Made by a program: the position numbers and the translations under genes
Assembly: GCF_047511655.1 (NCBI RefSeq)
Contig: NC_133390.1
Span: forward strand, 88,605,583-88,669,582
Length of the DNA stretch: 64,000 bases
Reading direction: 5' to 3'
DNA from: Castor canadensis
Lineage: Eukaryota; Chordata; Mammalia; Rodentia; Castoridae
In this document: positions 1-8,234 of the stretch, in pieces
Layout of the letters: each line of letters opens with the position of its first letter
Numbering within the stretch: position 1 is the first letter of the stretch
Notes under the pieces: model-generated
Database searches by the model: none
Told to the model about the DNA's origin: nothing
The model's input: only the letters and a program-made list of their open reading frames with translations

Positions 1-1435
1 TTGCTGACAGCTCAGCAGGGAGGGCTCAATTTATTCAATGCATAAAGCTAGGCATGCAATTGGGACCTTAGCTAGAAAGGGAAGAAAAAGATTGAGTAAG
101 TCCATGGGCAAAGATATACTAAAATGGAATGACGCAAAGAGTCAGTTGGGAAGTCACCATTTGGGAGCAAACATTCAGGTTACACCAATTTCCCAGTTTC
201 CCCTAAGATCATGAATGCCTTAACTGTCTTTCCTCACTACCAAAGAAGAGAAGAGAGCCTTTATCCAGAAACACATCTCCTGTATACTGGTCAAATGCAT
301 TGCAATTCTCTGACTGGCCCATCACTCACACACTCTAGACTAAGCAGGAATAACAGTTTTTATAATTAAAAGGACAATAGTAAGTAAGATTACAACTGAT
401 GCGATAAGAAAAAACGAAATAAGCTGAAGAAAAGAGAGCAAAAGCCACAGGAGAAATAGTTGTAAGTTACTTTAGACTCGTTAAAGAGCGGTGTGGCATC
501 GCCTGACTTGGATGCTGATGAGGACAACTGGGCCTTTCCTCTGGCTTCTCAGCACACTCTCTCCCTGCCCGTGCCAAGGTTCTCATCTGACTCCTACGGG
601 CTTATCCTCAAGCCCTCTTGCTCTGAATCTCTTCCTATTTCTTGTCATTACTCAGTTAAACCCTTCCTTTTACTAGGGAACTCTCCCTTTTATTAGCTAT
701 ACCACCAAAAGGATCTCAACAAACTGCTTAAAGGAGCCTGTTGATCACAGCTCAGTACTACCATCTACCAAGAACATTCATAAACAAATGGGATGATAGG
801 ATGAATTCCCAACGGTAGACCGTCAGGAGATGGCAGAATCTTTGGAATAAGGGGGAGAAAGGGATAAAAGAGGGTGGAATGAAGAAGGGAAGAGAACATT
901 TATTAAGTGTCAGTTAGTTTTAGGGAGAAACCTTTTACATGCAGCAATATGTGAACAGCTGTCTACAAAAGATTCTCCAGTGTAAATAGGTACTAGTTAG
1001 AAACTGGATGCCAGTAAGCCAATCTGAGATAATCTCTAAAAAGAGTGATAAGAAAATATACACAGGGTAATTGTAGGACCTACTCATTTTATGACCCTAA
1101 CATTATACATATCTGGACAATAAGGATAAGCAATTACTGTTAGGGCTTTAGAAAATCAGTCAGCCACTCTGAGGACCAGTTTTCTTACTTGTGAAATAAA
1201 GCTGTGGGAGGGAAAATTTTGTTCTCTTTCTTAAATTGTATAACTCAATAAATTTTTTTCAAATTTTCTCCTCTATGAGTATTCCTGTAACAGGTAAACA
1301 TGCTGTTATTTCTTCCATCTTAAAAACAAAAGATCTCTACATAGTGCTTCCTCTCTGCGTACTGCCCATTTCTTTAGTACCCTTTTTGGCAAAATTCCTT
1401 GAAAGACTTGTCTTTTGTCTGTTTGGTTGATTTAG
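1..1435. other. Intergenic DNA, no gene recognised
   Basis: AT-rich mammalian intergenic sequence. I see no convincing exon, SINE or RNA gene here. Short open frames around 491-696 overlap each other in two frames and have no protein resemblance I recognise, so I treat them as chance. Confidence 0.5.
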
Positions 1436-1439
1436 TCTT

Positions 1440-1551
1440 CAGTTTTTTGAGAAAAAGTCTCCCTATGTAGATCAGGCTGGCCTCAAACTTGAAATCTTCC
1501 TGCCTCAGCCTCCCAAATGCTGGAATTCTAGGCATGAACCACCACACCTGA
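1440..1551 (-). mobile_element. B1-like (7SL-derived) SINE
   Basis: The + strand reads as a reversed B1: a T-rich start, then caggctggcctcaaactt, cctgcctcagcctccca and a tail of ccaccacacctg, which is the complement of the B1 head. The poly(A) side lies at the left, so the element is on the - strand. Confidence 0.8.
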
Positions 1552-2327
1552 AAGACATGTTTTATAATCCTATCTCTACTCTCTCCTCCCATCTTCTTTT
1601 GAACTCACTCCATTAAGACTTTTGTTCCATAAATATCACCAATGGTATTCAGTAGTCAATTTTTATTCATTGTTTCATTTGACATGGTTAACTACCTCTT
1701 TCTCCGTTGAACACTTTACTCATTTGGCTTTCAGGGCACCACACTCACTTGTTTCTGCCCACCACTTTTCATTCTAATGATCTGGGTTTTCCTTATGTCC
1801 CCAAATTCCACCTAGGGAAGTATTCCAAAACACAGTCTTTACTCCTTTCTCTCCCTGCTTATGCAATGGATTATTGATCAGTTGCATGACCAGGAAGACC
1901 ATTTATAGCAGATGACTCCCAGACCTCTTTCTTGGCAACCTTTTTGGATATCTAGGTGGCTTTCAAACTTAACATAACAAAAGCCACCACTGCCAGCTTG
2001 CTCTTCTTAAAGTCTTTCTAATCCCATTAATGGCAATTCCATCCTTCCAGCTGCTCAAGCCTCTAGTTTTGTAGCTACTCTCAGCTTCTTTCTCTCACAA
2101 GTATATCTCACCCATCAGCAAATTCTACCAGCTAAACCTTCAGAAATCCAGCCACTTCACCTCCCCTGCTACCATCATCTCCTGCTTGAATTACTGCAGT
2201 AGCCTCTTTTAAGAATCTTTTTATTAGTAGCGGTAATCCCTTTTAACATTCACTATTCATGCTGGAAACAAATGCTAAGCTGCCTTAGGAGATGCTTAAA
2301 GTGCACTTAAGGGATAAAGCACCTTGA

Positions 2328-2796
2328 GCTGTTATAACAAAGTGCTATGAACTACGAGGCTCATAAACAACAGAAATGTATTTCCCACAGTTCTGGAGGT
2401 TGGGAAGTTCAAGATCAAGGCGCTGGCAGATTCAGGATCTGGTGGAGACCTATGTTCTCAGAGATAGCCATCTTCTTAGTCTAAGTCCAAGTCAAGGATT
2501 TAGTAAGGGCTAGCTTTCAGGCTCATAGATGACATCTTCGTGTTGTGTCTTCACATAGAACAGACTGGTCTTGAATTTACAATTCTCCTGTGTCACTCTC
2601 CTGAATACTGAGATTATAGGTATGTGCTACCACACCCAATTGGGGGACCTCTTTTTTAGTGCACTAATCCCATTCATGATGGTTCTCCTCTCATGATCTA
2701 ATCACCTCCAAAAAGCACCATCTCCTACCACTCTCATATTAGTGACTAGATTTCAACACATGAATTTGCGAAGCACAAACGTTCAGACTACAGTCC
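2328..2796 (-). mobile_element. MLT1-like ERVL-MaLR LTR, old, interrupted
   Basis: The + strand matches, from memory, the reverse complement of the ancient mammalian MLT1-type LTR: gttataacaaagtgctatga, then cacagttctggaggttggg and ttcaagatcaaggcgctggc, later actaatcccattcatga, atgatctaatcacctcc and tttcaacacatgaattt. It is an old, diverged non-coding LTR with no internal retroviral genes nearby. A B1 fragment sits inside it. Confidence 0.75.
2556..2642 (-). mobile_element. B1-like SINE fragment nested in the MLT1-like LTR
   Basis: The stretch cagactggtcttgaattt...gagattataggtatgtgc...accacacccaatt is a diverged reversed B1. LTR sequence continues on both sides, so the SINE inserted into the older LTR. 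Confidence 0.65.
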
Positions 2797-2940
2797 AATG
2801 GAATAACACAGCTAAATGGAAAATTTAATAAAGGGACTATTTATAAAGGTGTGGAAAGGATTAATAGAAACTGACAAACAATGTTTTAATGTCATGTATC
2901 TAGCAAGGACATTTAGACTTAGATAAGCAGGAACCATATT

Positions 2941-3028
2941 CTTTTTTTTAAATTTGTGCTGGGGATCAAACCCAGAGCCTTGTGCATGCCAGGTAAACAC
3001 TCTATCATTGAGCTACATTCCCAGCACC
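2941..3028 (-). mobile_element. ID-like tRNA-derived SINE
   Basis: A T-run is followed by gtgctggggatcaaacccag, gccttgtgcatgccaggtaa and a ctctatcattgagctac B-box/A-box complement, so a reversed ID-like element. Confidence 0.75.
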
Positions 3029-3289
3029 AGGAATTGTGTTCTTTTGCAGATAAATTCAGTCAGCCTAAAGCGACCACTGGAAAAATAGATGAGATGAAGG
3101 TCATGACCTTGCTTTCCTCCTCCTTTCTAATTTGCTTGTTACAAAATCGTAACTGAATTGACACAGCCCATTCTATTAAGATCAGCCTCCTAACCTCTTG
3201 TGCTCCTTCAGAGCACAGAGCAAGGCAAGAAAAGGTAACCAAGGAAACTAGAGGGAAACACAAAATGTATTAGTAAAACATCTTCATCT

Positions 3290-3372
3290 GGGCTGGACTC
3301 AAGAGGTAGAAAACATCCCTTATGAGCACAAGGCCTGAGTTCAAAACCCCAGTATTACAAAAACAAAAAAAC
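3290..3372 (+). mobile_element. ID-like tRNA-derived SINE
   Basis: Reads ggctggactcaagaggtaga...aggcctgagttcaaaacccc agtattac and ends in an A-rich tail (aaaaacaaaaaaac). Confidence 0.75.
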
Positions 3373-3592
3373 TACACTAAACAGAAGAAATTTCCTTTAG
3401 AAATTGTGGCATCAGATTTTCCAGCTCTAGTGACTCCAGAGTAACAAATCTGCAGAATATGTATCTGGTGACTTTTATCTCTCCTGTTTTTCTAGAGGTG
3501 TTCATGCTGAGCTTTGAGGCTCCTGACACTGAACCACTGGGACCTGCTTTTGTGGCCTTTGTTCACTAGGCTTTGAAGAGCCCTTTGCTTTC

Positions 3593-3931
3593 ATGGAGAT
3601 TGGGGCTGCCATGTTTGAGAACCATCCTCCTCCACCCCATCAATTTATTGCGCCCACCTCTGCTGCCTACAGCTTTCTGTACCAGTTGGATCAAGTCATG
3701 AGCCAGGTGTTGACTGAACTGATGGAAGTGCAGAAGAATGCTGTCCCTGGGAACTTATTAACACTTCCTGGCACCACAGAGCACCTACAGTTTACTTACC
3801 ACTTGACCATGGCAGAACTAAGTCACCTCCATGAACAGTTTATTTCCTATACTAAAATGCATTCTAAAAATGGGAACCTGTCTCATCTAGCCAACATATT
3901 TCTTCAGTATCTGAACCAGAGTTTGCACTAA
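3593..3931 (+). CDS. Unidentified 112-codon ORF, possible retrocopy or lineage-specific gene
   Basis: An uninterrupted ATG-to-TAA frame of 112 codons in a region otherwise full of stops. The frame extends six codons upstream of the ATG without a stop, further still to a TGA near 3531. The product starts MEIGAAMFENH, has a proline run (HPPPPHQF), and is then mostly helical-looking and rich in Leu, Gln and His (for example SHLHEQFISYTK), with no signal peptide, membrane segment or cysteine motif. The composition is protein-like rather than the low-complexity Phe/Lys/Asn of chance frames here. A canonical AATAAA follows about 525 bases after the stop, near 4456, with an A-rich stretch behind it, which would suit a decayed processed retrocopy with its own 3' UTR. 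I do not recognise the family. Just upstream, another frame reads VFMLSFEAPDTEPLG before a stop, so a frameshifted longer parent is possible. It lies about 4.3 kb upstream of DNAJC19 on the same strand. Confidence 0.35.
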   Translation: MEIGAAMFENHPPPPHQFIAPTSAAYSFLYQLDQVMSQVLTELMEVQKNAVPGNLLTLPGTTEHLQFTYHLTMAELSHLHEQFISYTKMHSKNGNLSHLANIFLQYLNQSLH

Positions 3932-5228
3932 TCAGAAAGGTAAAGGGATACCATGGGTTCTATCTAACTTTAAGTGTACTTTATTTCTCTAGAAAGAATA
4001 GTCTAAAAAAATCTGTAGAGCATATAGATGAAGTACTAGAGATGCAGAGTTTGACTGATTCACTCAAACTTTCCTGGCTGCTTCTGTGCCAGGCAGGCCC
4101 TGAATTTACAGCCTAAGTTGATACTAGAGAGAAGGGAGAACTTGCTTGGAAAAATCTTTTCTCCAAAGGTGGACAAGGGTGCTTATATTGGGCTCTACTG
4201 AGGATATCGCACAATCTTGATTTTTCCCATTTGGATGGTGAAAATTGTTTTAAAACAATTGTGAACAAAAAGTGAAGGTGTCACAGTTCTGTATCTGTAC
4301 TGGCCCTTCTTTGTTACCATAAACGTTTTTTGAGTAGTGTGCCTACTTTTTGCTAGTCTCTATCCTGAGACTGAGATCACCAATAAGTCCATTGTTTTCT
4401 GTCCTTGGGAAGCTTTGATTTTGTGGAAAATATAACCATTGGATTATTTCCTCTAATAAAATCTTTTAAAAGTAGAAAAAATCCTTTTCTGCAAAACAGA
4501 AATAAATGCCCCTTCACAGAATGAAATGAAATAATCTATATAAAGCAATGTTTGGCAGTATTTAGAGAGGAAAACCCCTTATTTGTCTGACAACCTATTT
4601 CAAAGCTTGGATTCTTGCAGAGTGATACTTTTCAAACTTTAGGTCATGAGTAATTAGTGGGTCATCAATTTATAGGTGCCCTAACATTTTTTTAAAAAAA
4701 TAGAAAAGACCAGCGTGTATTTCATGAAAATAAGATAAGTATCATTCCATAAGCACAAATTTCAATTATGGGTATTTCTCTATATGTCCACAAGTACATA
4801 TATTTGTTCCTTGGGTCATAATGCAAAATATATTTCTTATTGAAAGTTATAGTCAAAAAAAGTTTGAAAGTCACAGTACAAGATGAAAACTCTTAGCTAT
4901 TTTCTCTCACCTTTCTCTATTCATCTCCAAGGAGAAATATTTTCCCTAATTAAAAAATTGTGGCAAAGAAATCAAGTAGACATGCTTGAGTACATTCTTT
5001 CTCTTGTTCCTGCTAGTTCCTCTTTTTTCCTCTCTTGTTCTCTGTACCAAACCAAATAATTGCCCCCAAATATACCAGGTTCTAATCCCTGGAACTCAAG
5101 AATATTACCCAAGAATATTTATCAAAGTCTGTGAAACTGTAACTAAACTAAGGATCTTGAGACAGGGCGATTACTCTGGATTACACATGAAATTTATGTA
5201 TTCTTGAAGAGAAAAACAAGAGATTTTA
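3932..5228. other. Intergenic DNA after the 112-codon ORF
   Basis: No further gene recognised. It contains an AATAAA near 4456 and a perfect 18-bp AT-rich palindrome at 4243-4260 (AATTGTTTTAAAACAATT). An open frame at 4986-5207 encodes a hydrophobic stretch after its ATG but has no other support. Confidence 0.45.
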
Positions 5229-5229
5229 T

Positions 5230-5333
5230 GGGGACTGGTAAAGTGGCTCAAGTGATAAGAGAGTCTGCCTAGCAAGTGTGAGACCCTGAGTTCAAACTCC
5301 AGTGCCACCAAAAAAAGAGAGAGAGAGAGAGAT
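5230..5333 (+). mobile_element. ID-like tRNA-derived SINE with (GA)n tail and TSD
   Basis: gggactggtaaagtggctca...gcctagcaagtgtgagaccc...gttcaaactccagtgccacc, then an A-rich and GA-repeat tail. The flanks share agagatttta on both sides (about 5219 and 5324), a target-site duplication. Confidence 0.85.
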
Positions 5334-5635
5334 TTTACAACACAAAAGGAAAAGAGCCATGTGAAGACAGTATAGTCAAATGTCAACATGCTGGCTGTGT
5401 TAGATTTTTTCATCACTGTCACAAAATCCTGAACAAAACAATTTAAAGGATAGATTTTGGCTCAGGTTTTAGTCTATCACAGTGAGGAGAGCATAGGGGA
5501 GCAATGCAGCTTACATCATGGTAGCCAGAAAAGAGGGGCAGGGGAAGAGAATGCCTGCTCTTGGAGGTTGCTCCTTTTTCCCCTTTTATTCCATCTAGGC
5601 CCCCAGCCAATGGGATAGTACCACCACATTGGATA

Positions 5636-6107
5636 TGTGAGAATCAACTGAAGTCAGGTGTTTTTTTTTTTTTTCCCAAAGGAGTGAATGTATAACTACC
5701 ATTGTGTAGATGCCAGCTAACCTCCTGGAATTGCTACCTACATATTTTGTGAAACATTGCTTGACCTTGCAAAGTTCTTGTGGTCAAAGAGCTGTTTATC
5801 ACCAAGTGTCCTAATCTCAAACTGCCTGTTTAAAGATGAATGCCCCAAAAGAATTTTCTTGTTCTCCCTCTTCAAGGGCCCCTTACCCCACATGCTCTCT
5901 TTTCTAAGTAGCCAATTGCAAAGATTGTGAACCCAAACCCTTCTATCAGGGTGAGGGCAGACTTGCATGAGAGATAAAAACTGGGTAGACTTCCTGCTCA
6001 GTGTGCTCACCTGCCTGACTCTGGTCAGAGGCACACCCTTCTGCAGAACTAAATTTTGCCTTTCCCATAAGCATTTGTGATTGTGGCAGTGCCCAATATT
6101 TCCAACA
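5636..6107 (+). mobile_element. Probable solo LTR, ERV1 (gammaretrovirus-like) type, 472 bp
   Basis: The segment starts TGTGAGAATC and ends TTTCCAACA, so TG...CA with TGT/ACA inverted termini. It is flanked on both sides by GATA (5632-5635 and 6108-6111), the 4-bp duplication usual for ERV1. Inside are a CCAAT motif near 5911 (agccaattgc), a TATA-like gagataaaaactgg near 5971, and an R/U5-like region with ctctggtcagaggcacacc. No gag, pol or env sequence adjoins it, so it is a solo LTR left by recombination. It interrupts an older repeat. Confidence 0.65.
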
Positions 6108-6159
6108 GATAGTACCACCACATTCAGGACAGATCTTCCCCCCCTAATCTTCTCCGGAA

Positions 6160-6206
6160 ACACACACACACACACACACACACATACACACACACACACA
6201 CACACA
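6160..6206 (+). repeat. (CA)n microsatellite
   Basis: About 47 bases of CA repeat with one CATA interruption, inside the older repeat right of the solo LTR. Confidence 0.95.
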
Positions 6207-6279
6207 TGCACTTTACTAATCTCCTAGGAACTTATCAAGTTGACAATAAAGATTAACTATCACACTGGCCTACAAAATT

Positions 6280-7429
6280 GAAATGAATCAGCAACAAGTC
6301 AAGGAATGCTAGAAACCACCAGAAGCTAGAAGCAAGGAATGATTATCTATCCATTAGGCAATGGATAGTTTAAAAGAATGTTTTTAAGGTTCTTTCCAAG
6401 ATTTTACCAGATAGTGAAGAGACTAACAAACTATCCATAAACAAGTGTCATAGGACTCTGGGGAGCCTTTGCACACTGGGACTTTATAACAATAAAGTCC
6501 CAAACTGAATGATGGCTATGTGGGGAGCACAACACACTATGTACATAATCTCTAACATCATGAAACTGGTAATTTTCATTTGTTTTACAAATAAGAAACT
6601 TAGTTAGAAATAACTTGCTGAGCCAGGTTGTACCTCTAGTTTGATCTGCCTCCAAAATCAGAGCTATCTCCAAATCAGTCTTGCTATATTGCCTACATTC
6701 AGTTTTTTAGGTTGGGCTTCTGTATAGTAACTTGTTCCTCAAGCAAACCACACACCATAGCTTGTATTACCAAAAACTTGCATAATAAAATTTCCAAGAA
6801 GCATTCCAGTTTGTTTTCCCCAGTTTGGCCCTTTGTTATTTGTTTGATTATGCCTCCTTTATTTCTTTTGTAATTTTTGGTAAAAACTAAATAAAAGAAA
6901 AAGAGGCAAAAAAAAATGAAGATTATGCTTAACACTAGTGTCAGTGCAGGATGTCACCTTAAATTGTGTGTTGACAATAAATTACATCACAAAAACCTAA
7001 GGGCTAAAAGAGGTGTTGGAGATCAAATGGAAACTATACAGACAAGGGAAAAAAAAACAAAACAAGATATTTGCATATTTGTTTAATAATCAACCAACAG
7101 AACTGCTCGGTAACAGATTTTTAATACTTGTAACTTCCCAGTTTGATCATCCAAACACTGGCATCACAAACTTCCAATTTCATCATCACTATTTTTTTCT
7201 TTCCAAGCACCTCTGCAGTGATATCTGAAACCTAATCCCCAAAAGGGCAGAAATCAATCCCTATCTATGTTGAGGGCAGGGTGTAAATGTTTAAATAGCA
7301 ATTTTCAGTTGTAGGATTTTGAGATTCCGTGATCAGTCTATTAAGTGATAATCCTATTTTACAAAATAAAACCCCAGACATTCCCAAAAGTACTCTCCAG
7401 CCACATCTTTACATAAAATTCTTCTTAAT
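6280..7429. other. Intergenic DNA upstream of DNAJC19
   Basis: AT-rich sequence without recognised repeats or exons. Open frames at 6431-6673, 6699-6935 and 7013-7228 are short, low-complexity and without family resemblance. Confidence 0.4.
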
Positions 7430-7431
7430 AA

Positions 7432-7655
7432 AAGAACGCTAGCTTGCAGTGGCGCCGGTGACTGACTCCTGTAATCTTAGTTACTCAGGAGGCAGAGATC
7501 AGGAGGATCGTGGTTCGAAGCCAGCCCGGGAAAATAGGTCACGAGACTCTATCTTGAAAAAACCCATCACAAAAAAAGAGCTGTGGAGTTGCTCAAGGTG
7601 TAGGCCCTGAGTTCAAACCCCAGTACCGCTAAATAAAAGAATGCTAGCTAGCAGT
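7432..7655 (+). mobile_element. Composite B1-like + ID-like SINE with target-site duplication
   Basis: A B1-like unit (cctgtaatcttagttactca, ggaggatcgtggttcgaag, ccagcccgggaaaatagg) runs through aaaacccatcacaaaaaa into an ID-like unit (ggagttgctcaaggtgtag, ttcaaaccccagtaccgc). Flanks aaagaacgctagcttgcag (about 7432-7450) and aaagaatgctagctagcag (about 7637-7655) match at 17 of 19 positions, so the two-part unit moved as one. Confidence 0.9.
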
Positions 7656-8188
7656 CCCTGAACAAGCACGGTCCTTTCTGTTTTCTGGGACATCCTCTTG
7701 CTTGCTAATACTTGCTCGGCTTTGTGACTGAAATCTATCACAGCATGTTTAGGCACAGTCACTCCCTTTAAAGATTACAAACCAAATACTGCAAATGGCA
7801 ACGCGAGGTGCTAAGTGCTGGAAAACCGATTGAGTTTTGAATAAAGATCCCCATAGTCTTCCATGACCTTTCTGACATTAGTCTCTAAATCCCAAAAGGC
7901 CAGGCGCAAAGGGCAAAAGAAAGAGAAAAGCCCCACCTTTAAACCCAGAAAGGAGGCGATACGTCCACCCTTCAACCAACCCGAAGTCGCGTTCTCCGCC
8001 CGCCCACTGTTTGAGAAAACTTATCTCCTCCTTCTTGGTCCCTTTTACGACAGTTTTCCGGTTTAGTTTGCGGCTGCTACTGCCGTATTTCGTAAGGCCC
8101 CAGTGTTTGGGGGCTTGTGCTCGCTGGCTGTGGCTGCGTCGCTTTCTGGTAAAGGCGTATAGTTGATAGCCGTGGCGTCTGGGCTGGG

Positions 8189-8231
8189 ATGAACCGCGCT
8201 CCGGGTGGGTCAGGAGAGCCGAGCATGAGCC
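8189..8231 (+). promoter_or_regulatory. DNAJC19: Upstream AUGs in the DNAJC19 leader
   Basis: ATGs at 8189 and 8225 precede the main ATG at 8232. Both share one frame that differs from the main frame. Spliced, this frame stays open through exons 2 and 3 and ends at TGA 10589-10591 in exon 4, giving 68 codons. The ATG at 8225 has A at -3; the main ATG has G at -3 and G at +4 after splicing. Whether the mRNA includes these depends on the transcription start. Confidence 0.55.
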
Positions 8232-8234
8232 ATG
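8232..8234 (+). CDS. DNAJC19: DNAJC19 exon 1 coding part (ATG only)
   Basis: Only the initiator codon is coded here: gagccATG is followed directly by the donor gtgagt. Exon 2 continues with GCC AGC ACA. A start exon that codes only Met is the known DNAJC19 arrangement. Confidence 0.93.

Larger units (their letters stand above)
5405..6275. repeat. Older interspersed repeat, family not assigned, split by an LTR
   Basis: The two halves (about 5405-5635 and 6108-6275) read as one old repeat: cactgtcacaaaatcctgaa, ggatagattttggctcag, gcccccagccaatggga, then after the insertion cattcaggacagatcttccc, actttactaatctcctagg and atcaagttgacaataaag. I recall similar rodent interspersed repeats but cannot name the family safely. 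An 18-bp unit (ggatagtaccaccacatt, 5613-5630) is duplicated at the insertion point. Confidence 0.5.

Noticed and set aside
5738-6211. 157-codon frame on the - strand
   Set aside because: It starts in the CA repeat (a run of Val-Cys) and then crosses the solo LTR in reverse; no protein of that kind is expected.
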